DNA of 64,000 nt from Echinometra lucunter (GCA_029962745.1 CM057152.1:29104319-29168318), one strand, 5' to 3'. Positions 13,101 to 28,200 are shown, counted from the stretch's first letter. Made by a program: numbers and translations. Notes: generated by a model not told the origin, from the sequence alone.

Positions 13101-16100
13101 ACGTCGCGGTGACGTCTCCTCCGGTGAGATACGGCCTTTTAAGACTGAATTAATACAAAATAAAAACACTAATTTTTAAACTTTTTGGGACCGAAGTACA
13201 TTGCTTAAAATCACGTCTCCACAACGAACACGATAAAAACTACTTTCGAAAAATTAACTCGAGCATGTCAAGTGCAATGCTTAATTGTTATTACGTTATC
13301 TTACTTGTTATACATTCATTTATTATTTATATATTTTACTTTGTTTACATTGCCTATTATTTTTTTCTTTGTATTTTTTATGTATATTCCGAATATTACT
13401 TTACCTCGCACATTTATGTACTAAACTTTTATGATTTATGTTGCATTTCATTTTTCAATGTTTGTTAGCAGGACATTGATGAAAAACAGCATGTTTAGTT
13501 GCTGATCTTTTATACATGCATAAATACATTAAATGAATAAATAGATAAATAAATTTCGAAATTGTACTGCCCATGCAAATCACGTTCGAATTACGTAATA
13601 AGCCACAACTGAAGTTTGCCTTAAGGGCAGTTCCAGCGTTGCGGACATTACATTTCGCAAGATTTTTGCAACTTCAAAAGGTTTTTGAAATAAAACAACC
13701 TTTTTATTCTGAACGAATAAATGGAATCATGCACAAAAAACCCTTAGTTATAAACAGTGAAAGATAAAATCCCTTTCAGTACATCGTGTGGGATTTACTG
13801 CATTTTATGTTTTCGTTACGGACATTACATTTTTGGACACAATTTGGTGCATGTTTATACATTCATGAAAAGTCTGTGAGTTTAAGCACACAGACAATTT
13901 AACCAATAAATTGAAAGGTAAAGAAATGTTTAATTAGAATAAAGTTAAATTTAGTAGAACAGATAAAACAGAGCCATGATTGTGGCGTTACGGACATTAC
14001 AATTTAAGCGTAAAGGACATTACAGATTTGTCCACTTTCATTGCGTAGAAAGGGTCACATGCTCGTATTAATATTTTTCATTCTTTCACCTGGATGGTAA
14101 TTTATACACATTTCACAATGTTGCCACAGCACTTTCATGAGATCTTTCATTCTAGGATATTTGCTGGGTTAACACCCCGACTTCATAAGTTTGTTTACTT
14201 TTCAATTATATTGGAATCTAAAAGATATCTGCAATGGAATAGTAACATAAATGACTTATATATAAGCTTTTTGACTTTCTGTAACGATCGTAATAACTTG
14301 AAATGTTATCCAAGAAAACGTTACAGACGTTACACTTTTCATTCACATCTATACCCACGGCTTAACATATCTCTACACTAATAAACAACTGCAATTCTAA
14401 TTAAAACAAATGCCCAGTAGTTCAACAAAAGTTCAATATGTCTTTTTGCACAATGAAGGATCTGCTTTTCATGTTTCTATCAGTTTGTTACATATATGTA
14501 GACAGTCTTGTCAAGTGTCAGAAAAGTCTATTTCGAGAATATATGTCGCAACTGAATGTTAATGTAAGGGTCAGGACCTCCATTTATAAGCCTTTTAGAC
14601 ACAAACTGCTTATCCCATAACTCGATAAAGAAACATCTAAAGAATCATGATTGTATATAGCGAACAGTGTTTAGACGCACATCCTAAACTCTTTACAGAA
14701 AATATTGTGTAGATACTCAGTTTTCAGTTTGGTAATGTTATGTCCGGAATGCTTTTTTAAAAATGAATTATGCAAATTGTTTTTAAAAATTCCCTTGATA
14801 TATTGGGTGATATATTTTAGCTTTGCATTTGAAATTAGAACAAACTTGGACCAAAACACAGTGTGCTATAAAAACTTGTACATCTAAAACGCTACGGACA
14901 TTACATTTTGAGAGAGATGAAAATGATAAACTTCGTTTTGGCCATTTTTCCGAAAAGAATTATTTTCTTGCGATATCCAGCAGGATGGTGTAAAAATGAG
15001 CCCTGAGCTTTATCGTAGCATAGGAATAATTGCCTGAAAGTCATTTTATAGTGACAATATTAACTTCAGAAGAAATAAATGAAAATCATACCGAATTTTA
15101 ATGTAGTGTCTTTGAAGAAACACTTTATTTCAAAAGCTAAAAACATTTTTTTTTTTCTGCAGTAGCCCTGCCCAGTTACATGTATATCGTTCTATGGTCG
15201 CCATACGTTTAGAAAAAAAAAACACGGACTGTGATTCTTTATCAAGTTCTATTTAAAACTATGCTCAGACGTAGTTTTGTCATACAGTGTTTGTTGTTGT
15301 TGTTGTTTTTTTTTTTAATGTCTTTTATTAGTGAGCATACAGACATAGAAATTTATCATATAGATTTACCGTTCTGGTATAGTTATACAACAGATTCTTT
15401 GTGTGTGAACACGAGGTTAGACAGATATTAATATTGCAGTGTAGAATTGAAAATATTTCTTGTAATCATGACCAGCTATGTCTTTTGCTACTGTGTATAA
15501 TGTCCGTAACGCATTGGTGATGTAGTGTCCATAACGCTTTTAAAAAATGAATTATGCAAATTCTAAAAAAATTCCCTTGATATGTTGTGCGATATCATAT
15601 TTTAGCTTTGCGTAAAAATTGGACCAAAGCACAGTGTGCTATAAAAACTTTCACATCTAAAACGTTACGGACATTACACTTTGAGCGAGGTAGAAGTGAT
15701 AAAATTTGTTTTGGCCATTTTCCAGAAAAGAATTATTTTCTTGCGGTATCCAGCAGGATGGCGTAAAAATGAGTCCTGAGCTTAATCCTAGCATTGGAAC
15801 AAATGCCTGAAAGTCATTTTATACTGAAAATATTCACTTTAGAAGAAATACATGAAAATCACACTGAATTTTACTGCAGTGTCTTTGAAGAAACACTTTA
15901 TTTCAGTAGCTGAAAAAAAACACAATTTTTTCTGAATCGGGTGAGATTTCTTTTCTTATATCAATTTGATATGACCCTTCCCGAATACTTTTCACTATAA
16001 AACAAAGTTGTTCCTTGATTTTCATTTTTTCACCCTTGGGTAACATTTTCATGGAATTGCCCTTAAGTTGATTTTTCGAAAGTAGTTTATCGTGTTAACG

Positions 16101-16219
16101 AAAACAAGAACAAAATATGGGCAAAAAAAGATAGAAAGCAATGATTTCCCTTGGAATTTATACAAACATTAAACTCTTATTTTAGAAGAAGAAAAAGAAG
16201 AAGAAGAAGAAAAGGAAGA

Positions 16220-16259
<40 letters not shown>

Positions 16260-19200
16260 AAAGAATGGGGAGAAGAATAAAAGACGGAGGATAGCTAGAA
16301 GAAAACAAAAGAAGAAGAATAGGGAATGAAAATGAATCATTTAAAGGGGAATTACTAAAAAAGAAATAGACAAAATACTTACTGTGCTGGAATAGTGCAT
16401 GATGGAGGACGTGTCATAAGGTATTCCGAAAGTATCTATCGAGTTCGATATCTGGAAGTTATGCTCTCTATTGCTTTGAATATTTTCCCAAATGATATTC
16501 ACGTAATCATCCCGATCAGGACGTGATTGTTCGTGGAAGAAACTGATAGCGTGACCGATCTCGTGAAAGATGACTCCGAACTGTCAATTAAGGTCAAATA
16601 AAAAATCATATGGAAAGTCTCCTTCAAATCCCTGAGCTCCTATGGAACAACCCTTGGAATAGCCTACCTCTCCAGTAAGTAAATTTAATTAACAGATCAG
16701 TTGATCATAATTGTAAATTGATGGAGTAAATGGTATAAACTTATCAGTACAATTAGATCTTGTTTATTCGGCCCCTATCTATTACGTATCTCGCAGGGTT
16801 CTAACGTACGTGCGCTGTTCTTTCACTCAAGCATGTCAAGTCCATCTGAAAATTTCATGAAAAACTGGCTCAAAACCCTCTCAAAACCAACGGGTTTTGC
16901 GCCATGTGCACTGTTTCCAATAACTGTCCTGTCATGCGCACATGACTATTACATCAAGAAATACACTACTGGAAATATAAAACTGTCACATGCTGAAAAC
17001 TTTTAAAGCTGATATCTCATATTCGGCCAAATCACTTTTCCGGATCAGTACCGGTCACGGCGTGGCCAGATAAACGAGGTCGAATATTCAATAGCATAAT
17101 CATGAGTTAAGCTAAATCCATACAATAAATCACTATTATCAAGACAAATTACATTTCTTAAATTACATTGGGAGTGTGGGGAGGTTTCCCCACTTGCCGG
17201 TTAATAATCGGTTAGGAAGGTCAGCTCGTACACAAAGGGGGTCGCTCAACAACAAAGGGCAGGTAAAAAAAACAATAACGGGGAGGAAACGAAAATGAGA
17301 GAAAAAAATCAAATGAAACAAAATTATTAAAAGGGGGTTAAAGTTGAGAATATAACAATGGTCGAACTATTGTACATGATTCCAGGGGCGAACAGGCCAT
17401 GGGAAGTTTTCTCTATACGGGAAGCTCAATATTGTTGCCTAATTTTTGCTCGCTCGCAAATATCAGATTTTGAACACTTGATTTTTAGAACAAGAGACGG
17501 CACCCCACCCCGACAAGTGCATAGTTTATAAATATGCTATATTATGATAATTTATTAGTCAACATCATCATCAACATCATTATTATTATAATTATTATTA
17601 TCATTATTATTACCATTACCATCCTCATCATCATCATTATTATTACTAATTATTATTTTGTTATGAAGTAAGATCGCAAACAAGCACTTTGAGAAAGGCA
17701 ATTTCGGGACGCGACTGCATCGTAATAATGACAGGTGAAATCTGAATGTTTTTTTTTTTTACAAGATATATTGCTAATTTGCTGGTGATGTACAGTGTAG
17801 GTGTGATATGTTCCTAATTATACGAATGTGGAGACTTCAAATGAAATGGTATATTTTACCGTATCGCATCCTTCTCCAATTGACACGTCTTGTTCGGCAG
17901 ATCCTACTTTTCCAATGGATGAATAGCATCTAGAATAAGGTGGAAGAGGAACAAGACGGAAAAGATTATGAAGAAGAATGCTACCCTCTAAGAAAAATCA
18001 TTAGGTTGGTTAAAATATGAACCGACCAACTGTTGGCTTGAAAAAAAAATTGTATGTAAAACATATGGGGATTTTGTTTTAACTAACAGTTGATCGGTTC
18101 ATAGTTTAACCAACCCAATGATTTTAACCAACTTTTCTGAGAGTGTAAGCCAAAGAAAAGCTACATAACGTTGACTGTTGAGAGCATGCATTTTACATTC
18201 AGTTCGGAGAAACATCACAGACATGGGTGTCGATTTGTGTTCGCGGTTGGGGGGATGACTGATGCCGAATATCCTCGACTACGGAGCAATGCGACCGAGC
18301 TGGGAAAGGGTGTGGAGGTTCAAACGTGAAGGATAGACTAAATAACGGGGGGGGGGGGGGGGGGGGGGGGTAGGACCTGTTTTTTGCTGCCCATATCTCT
18401 GCATTGTTAATGTAATCTACCGTTCCTCCGATTAACCGCACAAAAATTGTCTTCAAGCAATATCGCAACGGTACATCCTCATTACTTGAATGACAACTTT
18501 AGGGATCTTAAACCTTTACTTAGTGTATGAACCAGCCCGTTTTTATTTTGCGAGCGAGCCGAAAATTCCACTTTCTAGCTATAAAAGAAATGTTATTTGT
18601 CCTCAAAGTACACTCCAGCAATATAAGATGTTTGACTAATTCAGCACCTCGCTGGTCCAAATGTTACCTTCCCAAACCACCCTATTTCAAATATTACAAG
18701 CGAAGGAGGCGAGATAGGGGAAAAAATACACTCTTTAGTGATGAAGTGTTATTTTGTCATCAAAATCCACTATAGGTCTATAAAATATCTATATTACATA
18801 TTCGAGCGAGCGCCGCGAGCGTGGAAAACAATTTAAATTCTTTGATAGCCTAAAAGATATCTAAATAATATCTAAAAAAAAGGGGGCATAATCGGTGTCA
18901 GCAGAGCTAGGTGTGTTCACTTTGGCTTTGTAGTTTCAGCATACCATTTGTGGGCACGCATCTGCATGGGTCTAGTCCATACTAAACGGAACACTAAGGA
19001 TAATGAATCATAAGGGGCAATTTCCCTCCCCTCCCCCTTTTTTCTCTTCGTTAATGCACTTAATGGACGCATAGACATACTATAGGCGAGGACTGGAATT
19101 ATGAGCTGTTGCCCCGTCCCGAAAAGGAGTTTTAAAACTATTCCCATATCTGGGCAACGGGGTGTTATATTCTTTATCAAGTGTACTTACATCTGCCTGG

Positions 19201-22200
19201 CATATCCATGACAGCCTTACCGAGGGGGGGGGGGGTGTTTCATAAAGCTGTTCATAAATTTACGCATGACTTTACGAACGACTTGAATATGAAGTGCCAA
19301 ATGGGATGCCAAACATTTTACTGACGTTTTAACAAAGTGTGACTGCATTTCCCATAATCTCAGTTAAATCGTGGCAAAATATATACTTCGCAAAAAAAAT
19401 ATTTGTAAACAAGTGTAATGTTATTCTACATCATATTTCATCTTTAGCTGATGCGATTTATAATGACTGAGCATCCCATTTGGCTTGCCATATTCAAGTC
19501 TTTCGTAAAGTCATTCGTGACATTACGAACAGCTATATGAAACACCCCCAGGATTCACTTTTTCCCCTATGTCTATGACTTCCTTTTGGAGTAAAAACGA
19601 ATTTGGGGTTGGGATTTTCAAGAAAATTGTAGTTACTTTTAGATGTAATAAAAATACCAGGCAAAAAATTACCGTTAAAGTTTTTATTTTATCCTGCCTA
19701 CCGGTTTGTGTTGGATGGAGGTGTGCACTTGAACCCAACTTGCTACTGATAATTGGTAATAATCGCAAATTGTGAATCGTGGAAGAAAAGGTTATAAGGC
19801 ACTCGTTTGTCAGAAATCTTGTTTCGTCGAAGGTTCGTAATTCTGAATAATCAGGATTCCGAAATAGAACACTTTCTTTTACCATGGGGTGCATTAGACC
19901 GAACCTTTGTTCATTATTCTGAAGCATTGTTACTCCGAATTTTCCGAAGGCTCATAGCATGTATAGTTCCGGAGAGGATACAGGATTCCGAAATGAAATT
20001 GAGTTGATCTTTCCGAAGGTTTGTCATTGCGAAAATGATGAATAAATTGTTGTATTTTATTTTGGCAGAACCTTTCAGCTTTAATAATGAACCTTCTGAA
20101 AAATGCACGTAACCGCAGAAAAAATACAATCCGTTATAAAGAAATTGAAGATAAGATTAATGACCCGTTAAGCGTTTCATGAAAGGACTTGTCGGATGTT
20201 TTATCCGACAAAGTCTGTTTTATCCGACAGTTGCCATAGTAACGATGCTTCTCAGCCAATCAAAATCAAGGAAAGATGTCAGATCTGACAACTTCTCAGA
20301 CAACAAAAAAATGTTGATGAAATGCTCCCCCGGTGTTGTCACTCTGTATTGACTTCGTGTCGTGTACACATGCCTCAGACGTGAATTGAATTTGAAAAGG
20401 GTGGGTTAGTAAAAGTGTACTTGGAATTCCAAAAATGAAGGTGTCTTTTAAAGGCCAATTTGTACCCATTTTGTGCCAAATAGGGGTAAAAATGGCTAAA
20501 AATGTACTTGAAACACCGCGAACTTTTCAAATTCTGGGTTGCCGAACGATCACGGTTACACCTTGGAACAAGCCTTTGAATATAGAGTGACAACATTGGG
20601 ATTAATGACTTACCCTGAACCCTTGATGAAAGAGAGTCTGTTGTCGCCAAGAGTGGCTGCATTTGCCGGAGTCCAGGGAGGAAATGTAAGGCATGTACGA
20701 TTGCTCATGAAATCCATAACGTTTTCGATCTTTGCTCTGTCGGGTTCTGAAAGAGAAAAACACAGTTATGCACACGGCCAACAACATAACTACGATGTGA
20801 GGAATCCACAACAACCACCGCCAGTTCCTGATCGTGTTTTTGGTTTGGACGGTTTATTTTACCTTATAGGAAAGCATGCGTATTACATGCTTGTTCCTCT
20901 CCGAGGGACTTGGCATTGATGATTAATGCATAGTTTTTCACGGGCTCGCGAACGTTCTGCGAAGGATGCGAATGTCGAAAAAATGGCAAAGTCCGCCATT
21001 CCCATTTTGTGCTCCAAAAGTTCGCCAAATTTGCGCGGGGGCTCGGAAGCGTCGCCGATTGTTCGTTTTTAGTTCGACAGAATTTCAAAAAAGTTTGAAA
21101 TTTCTTGCGAACATTTCCCGCATCCCGCGAACAACTGACGACGCTTCCGAACCTCCGTGCAATTTTGGCGGACTTTCGGCGCATAAAATGCGAATGTTGG
21201 ACTTTGCTGTATTTTTCCGACATTCGCATCCTTCGCAAAACGTTCACGTGCCCGCATTTTGGTTTCTGCATAGTTTCCGCATCTTGCGTGTCAATGTGCG
21301 AAGTATTCGTGGAGGGTGCGAGAGGATGTTGGGGGATGTGGGCCATGTTTGAAATTCGTGACAGAAAATTAAACTTGTTGAATTTTCTGTCACGACTATT
21401 TCTCTGGGCAACGTTCGCGAAAAGGTCGTGAAATTTACGGAGCCTAGTCGTAACCTATCCGTGCAAGTGCGTTCCAATTCGTGTCGTTGATTAAGAGGTT
21501 CGCGTGTTCCAGTCTAGTTCACGACGAGTTCCACATTAGTTCTGGCCGAACAGTTTTTGCGTAAAATGCGCATAGTCTACGCACGAGGAACGTGTAATCA
21601 AAAAAGTTCAAAATATCTATAGTACAACATGGACACCGACGCAAACCTGGACGCACTTCGTGAACTATTCCTTCTAACAGACTTGACCAAAAAGTCGGAG
21701 ATGATCACTCAGTTGTACGCATTGGTACGCAGTATTGCGTGGCAGTGCGGGACCAAAATTTGTGAAAGTGTAAATGGACATGCGAACGTTTTGCGAAAGT
21801 TAGTAATGCGAATGTTGAAAATGGCAAAGTCCAACATCCGCATTTTAGACGCCAAAACTTCGCATAACCTCGCAAAACCTCGCAAAACTTGCGCGGGATT
21901 CGGAAGCGTCGTCAGTTGTTCGCAGGCGACTTTTTTCGTTCGGCGGGAGTTTAAAAAAAAAGTTTGAAATTTCATGCAAACATTTCCCGTATCCCAGAGC
22001 GTGATTTGTTCGCAATTAGATCGCAGACATGTCTAAAAAAAAGCTTCGTCGTATGCGCGCAAACTTCTCAAGACGTGCATGATGTTCGCAAAATCTTCGT
22101 GAAACCCCAAACGGATTCCGACAGTTTGGGGAACGTCTCACTCATGTCTCGCGAAATTAGCGAAGTTCGTTCGATTATTTCCCGACCTTTCCAAGAATTT

Positions 22201-25200
22201 TCGCTTAATACCGTTAAAAAATCGTCTACCCTTCGTTACGATTTATTTGAGAAAGTCACGAAGTATTCCCAAAGTATTCGCGCATGTTTGCAGCATGTTT
22301 GGCGGCCTTAAACAAAGTCCCGCAGCAACAAGCAGCAGAGCTTCCTCTTCGATATCAAAGGCTTCCTCTTTCTCTTGCTTGCCCATCTTCTGTCACTGAC
22401 TTCAGGGCAATGCATTTCAAGGCATTTTAATGCCTTTCAAGGCATAATGTGCTGCCCACCTGTCAATCAACGATTGCCGGTCGTAAGATATTCCTGCGAC
22501 ATAAGTACGAATGTCGCAGGAATGTTGCATGTGTCGCAAAATGTCCGCATGAATGTTGCCCGACATCTTTTTAGCATTCGTGTTGTTCGCATTTTAGTCG
22601 CGTGTTATTCGTATACAGTTTGTCGACTGGCCAAAGTTCGGCAACGCTACAGACGACATTCGCACGAAGGTTGTACAAACTTGGCATGAATGGTTTACGG
22701 CTCCATTGTCGCGAGACTTTCGGAGAAAAACTTCTCGGAATGTTGGACTTTGCCATTTTTTCGACATTCGCATTCTTCGCGAAAAGTTTGCGTATCCCCT
22801 GAAAATTATGCCTTAAGGTTTGTTCAGATAAGAGGCGACAAATCCCCGCAACATTTTAGCGCGTCCATTTGGTTCCGAGCGCAGGCACTCTCATTTGCAA
22901 GACCACTGCTCTGCCGCTGGGTCATCTCGCCTCTTCAGGTTTCCTTCACAATGAGTTTGTCTGGTAGCAGTATATATGGAAAGAACATAATGCAGTAGAG
23001 GGACAAATGCCCTACACCTTTGACCTTTACTCTTGAGACAGAGAGAGCGAATCTCATCTTTGGCACCTGCCTGATTGCCCCCCCCCCCCCCCGGTCTTCA
23101 GGATGTACCGGGGGGGGGGATCGACCGGCCCTGAAGTCAAAATATCTAGTGGCTCATGGGAGAAAACTCCCCCAGATCCCTTGGCCGTTTTCATAGTGAA
23201 TTCCGGAACATGCAAATTAAGTTTGTTTAATTCTGTATTGAATTATCTTCATCAAGTCTCATATTTAAAAGCAGAACTGCAAACAAAATGTATATCATCG
23301 TCTAAACTGAATGCTGTTTTGACAATAGCTTTGATTCCGTAGGTTCAGAAAACAAGAAACATTGAGTTTTAAATATGTATTTTATCGCGTTGACCTACCT
23401 GACTCAGATGTAATAACGTATGGGACTACGCCGTTGTCCCATCTTCGGAAGGCTTGGTTGTGCGCTTTTCGTTTTTTCCTACCCGTTCCCTCGTTCTCTC
23501 CATTAAAGAAGGCTTCGTATTGTTCCGGCGTAAATCTTATATCATCTGTGCCATCAGGATTGCGTTCATCCATAGGTTGAACATCAGGTGGAGGTGCAGT
23601 ATCCTGAAAGAGGACGGGGAAGAGAGAGGGAGAAGAGGGGGAAGAGAAATGGAGAGGGGAACGTGAGAAAGAGAGAAGAGGAAAGAAGAATGAGAGAGTG
23701 AAAGGGAGGAGGAGGAAGAAGAAAGAGATATGGAGAGGGTAACATGAGGAAGAGCGAAGAAAAAGAAAGAGAGAGTGAAAGGAGGGTGGAGGGAGAAAGA
23801 GATGGGGAGGGGAGGGGGAGTAAATAGATGTGGAGAGGAGAACACGAGGAAGAGCGAAGAAAAAGAATGAGAGGGTGAAAGGAGGGTGGAGGGAGAAAGA
23901 AGATGGGAAGGGGAGGGGGAGTAAAGAGATATGGAGAGGGGAACACGAGGAAGAGCGAAGAAAAAGAATGAGAGAGAGAAAGGAGGATGGAGGGCGAAAG
24001 AGATGGGGAGGGGAGGGGAGTAAAGAGATATGGAGAGGAGAACACGAGGAAGAGCGAAGAAAAAGAATGAGAGAGTGAAAGGAGGATGGAGGGAGAAAAA
24101 GATACGGAGGGGAGGGGAGTAAAGAGATATCGAGAGGAGAACACGAGGAAGAGCGAAGTAAAAGAATGAGAGAGTGCAAGGAGGGTGGAGGGAGAAAGAG
24201 ATGGGGAGGGGAGGGGAGTAAAGAGATATGGAGAGGGGAACACGAGGAAGAGCGAAGAAAAAGAATGAGAGAGTGCAAGGAGGGTGGAGGGAGAAAGAGA
24301 TGGGGAGGGGAGGGGAGTAAAGAGATATGGAGAGGAGAACACGAGGAAGAGCGAAGTAAAAGAATGAGAGAGTGCAAGGAGGGTGGAGGGAGAAAGGGAT
24401 GGAGAGGGGAGGGGAGTAAAGAGATATGAGAGGGGAACATGAGAAAGAGGGAGAAAAAAGAAAGAAACGAGAGAGTGAATGGGAGGAGGAGGGAGAAGAG
24501 TGGAGAGAGAGGAGAGAAGAGAGATAGCGGATAGGGGAAAGAGTGACAGACAGAGGCAGAAGAAAAAAAAAACTGAGTTAGAAGAAACAGCCCAATGGTC
24601 AAGAAGAAAATCATAAAATCATTTATTTACAATCAGTGCCGAATAAATCAAAGTTGCATGTGAGATTATGTGAGAAATGTATAGGTTTCCTCGCCTGAAA
24701 TTAGAATAAGTGTGTTTTCACGGGTGCAAAAATATGCGTTACACCGCATGTCACACCGCCAAACCGTCTCCAAACTAAACAATAATCGACAAAATCGTGG
24801 CTGTTTGGAGTAATGTGGGGTTTTTTATCGGTCTTTTTTCGTTTGGGATCAGTCTCTGTTGTGGTGACTGAACTACGACTACGTTCAAAACTTGTACCAC
24901 AGGCGCATTAACGAAAACGATACATCACCGACAGCATACCGAAGCAAACATTACATTACCAAGAGTGACCAGAAAAGAGATCCATTTTTTAGTCGGCCTG
25001 GTGTCGGTTCAGCAGTGTGACAGTGGCATTATCGTCATGAAGCATGTTCAACAGTGCACTTCGAAGCCTGAATGTTTATGGTCTTTCCCTTGGAAGGGCA
25101 TTTTTGCTCGAGATTTTGTTCTACTTTTCATCAGCTTCATGTTTATTCCTTTCAAAGAGGAGATTTTAGACAGCAGAAGACTTGTTACATAGATAGTTGT

Positions 25201-28200
25201 AGTGGTAGTATTTTATTTAGCAAAGAAAATACATTAGAATACAGAAAAAGGAAATGTATTTNNNNNNNNNNNNNNNNNNNNNNNNNNNNNNNNNNNNNNN
25301 NNNNNNNNNNNNNNNNNNNNNNNNNNNNNNNNNNNNNNNNNNNNNNNNNNNNNNNNNNNNNNNNNNNNNNNNNNNNNNNNNNNNNNNNNNNNNNNNNNNN
25401 NNNNNNNNNNNNNNNNNNNNNNNNNNNNNNNNNNNNNNNNNNNNNNNNNNNNNNNNNNNNNNNNNNNNNNNNNNNNNNNNNNNNNNNNNNNNNNNNNNNN
25501 NNNNNNNNNNNNNNNNNNNNNNNNNNNNNNNNNNNNNNNNNNNNNNNNNNNNNNNNNNNNNNNNNNNNNNNNNNNNNNNNNNNNNNNNNNNNNNNNNNNN
25601 NNNNNNNNNNNNNNNNNNNNNNNNNNNNNNNNNNNNNNNNNNNNNNNNNNNNNNNNNNNNNNNNNNNNNNNNNNNNNNNNNNNNNNNNNNNNNNNNNNNN
25701 NNNNNNNNNNNNNNNNNNNNNNNNNNNNNNNNNNNNNNNNNNNNNNNNNNNNNNNNNNNNNGGGAGAGAGTAGAGAGAGAGAGGAGAGAGATAGCGGATA
25801 GGGGAAAGAGTTACAGACAGAGGCAGAAGAAAAAAAAACCTGAGTTAGAAGAAACAGCCCAATGGTCAAGAAGAAAATCATAAAATTATTTATTTACAAT
25901 CAGTGCCGAATAAACCAAAGTTGCATGTGAGATTGTGTGAGAAATGTATAGGTTTCCTCGCCTGAAATTAGAATAAGTGTGTTTTCACGCGTGCAAAAAT
26001 ATGCGTAACACCGCATGTCACACCGCCAAACCATCTCCAAACTAAACAATAATCGACAAAATCGTGGCTGTTTGGAGTAATGTGGGGTTAGCGGTCTATT
26101 TTCGGTTGGGATCAGTCTCAGTTGTGGTGACTGAACTACGACTACGTTCAAAACTTGTACCACAGGCGCATTAACGAAAACGATACATCACCGACAGCAT
26201 ACCGAAGAAAACATTACATTACCAAGAGTGACCAGAAAAGAGATCCATTTTGAGTCGGCCTGGTGTCGGTTTAGCAGTGTGACAGTGGCATTATCGTCAT
26301 TAAGCATGTTCAACAGTGCACTTCGAAGCCTGCATGTTTATGGTCTTTCCCTTGGAAGGGCATTTTTGATCGAGATTTTGCTCTACTTTTCATCAGCTTC
26401 ATGTTTATTCCTTTCAAAGAGGAGATTTTAGACAGCAGAAGATTTGTTATATAGATAATTGTAGTGGTAGTATTTTATTTAGCAAAGAAAATACATTAGA
26501 ATACAGAAAAAGAAAATGTATCTAAAAAAAAATAGATAATGCGACAGACGGAATGCCATGAACAGAAAGAGTTATCTATTCTGATGGCATTTATAATATA
26601 CATTTATAAATAATTGCTATTTACTGGACAAAAATATCTACAAAAAGTATAGATGTAGTCGAGTGGTCTAAAACATTCTTGACTGGAAACATGAAGATCG
26701 CGGGTTCGATACCCGGCACGGCTCTTATGCCATTGGCTCTTATGACATTTTATTTACATTCCTCTTTTGTCGTACATTAAATGTAATTAACCCATTCCTG
26801 ACAGGAATTATTTAAAGCCTAATTTGATCAGCTTTTATTCTTGAAATTGGCAACCCCAACATTTTTATTTTAGTGCTACATTTTTCTTATAAAACGTCAT
26901 GTATCTGAAATGAATATAAATTGACAGAAATTATGATGAGAAGTCAAAAAGTTGCCAATTTGCAGGGGAAAACAGTGATTTTAAACTTTCTGACACATTA
27001 CCAATTTAAGGATTTTAATGCTTATTTTCCTTTAAAAAATTTTCAGCATCAAACAACGAATATTGACGCAACCAAAATGGGCAGTTTGTGTAGAATTTTT
27101 TGCTCTTTCTGCTCATGTATTTGGTATAATTTTTAGGGCTCTGCATCAAAAGTTATTAGGTCAAACCAAAAATGTGGACCTCTGTCATGAATGGGTTAAT
27201 GTCAACGTGTGGTGCATGTGTGTTTCTTGAAATAAGAAAAAAAAATGACTGAAAAACTTAACACGCAATATATTACCATGTTATGCTTAGATGAATTCAC
27301 ACTTACATCTCCCATTACATATCACATGGGGAGAAAAAATCGATGAAAGGAAACATAGAAGAAAACGGGGAGGCAGTTGATAGGGAAGGGAGAGAAAGAG
27401 AGAGAAAGAAGCATAGTATTCACAAAATTATATCACAGTGCATTACCGATAACATTCCACAAAATTTATGTACTACAGTATACCTCCCTTTGAATCATTA
27501 TACTATGATTAAGAACATAACCGACATAACCGATCAAACACTTACCTGCTTTCTGCCATACTTTCACTGAGCGGCGAACTTGCTTGCGAACCTATCGAAT
27601 TCTGGGTTTCTTCAGGGATCGTAAAAGGTGGTAAAAGTTTGCAAAAAAAAGTTTGCAAACAGCTTTAACTGTCGCAAATAGTTTGTTTGTTGGGGTTTTT
27701 TTGCGAATTTTTACAGTTGCCAGCATTTGCAAAATCATCGTAAGCCTTTGCAAACGGTTGTAAAACGTGTCGCTAAAATTCTTTTTGATTCGCCAATGCT
27801 AGCGACCACGTGATATATGTTTCCTCTAAAAAAACGACCCATGGAGACCATTTGCCATTCTTTCTTCTTCTTCTTCTTTTTTCTTCCTTTCTACTTTCTC
27901 TTCATCTTCTTTCTTTCTCTTCTTTTCCACGATAACTGCAGCAGCAGCCAGGCAAAAAAAATAAAAAATAAAAAATAAAAAATCAAGGGAAGCATCACAT
28001 TGGCCTCTTTATGGCAGAAATTAATTTCCTAATTCTGGAAATCCATCTTTAAACAGCTGATCGTTTGACGTGTTTGAAATCTATCTTCGACGGTAGTCAG
28101 CTGCAGAAATATGAATGCTAAGGAAGGTTTGCTCACCGTTTTTATAGGGTTGGTTCCGTAGAGTTAATTGGCAAAAACGGGGGCAAACGATGACAAAGGG

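Noticed and set aside
20602..20814. 70-residue minus-strand frame as a separate small protein
   Set aside because: The astacin exon at 20746-20614 uses a different phase that continues the domain exactly; this frame is a shadow.
20864..22311. Many overlapping frames of 60-160 codons on both strands
   Set aside because: They fall in the GCGAA-rich foldback element, show no codon bias or domains, and mirror one another across the inverted blocks.
23382..24614. 410-residue open frame on the minus strand and its overlapping companions
   Set aside because: Only the last 68 codons are a real exon; the rest is the pyrimidine strand of the 99-bp minisatellite, an intron before the acceptor at 23604.
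25072..25883. Open frames of more than 200 codons
   Set aside because: They exist only because the 500-N gap contains no stop codons.
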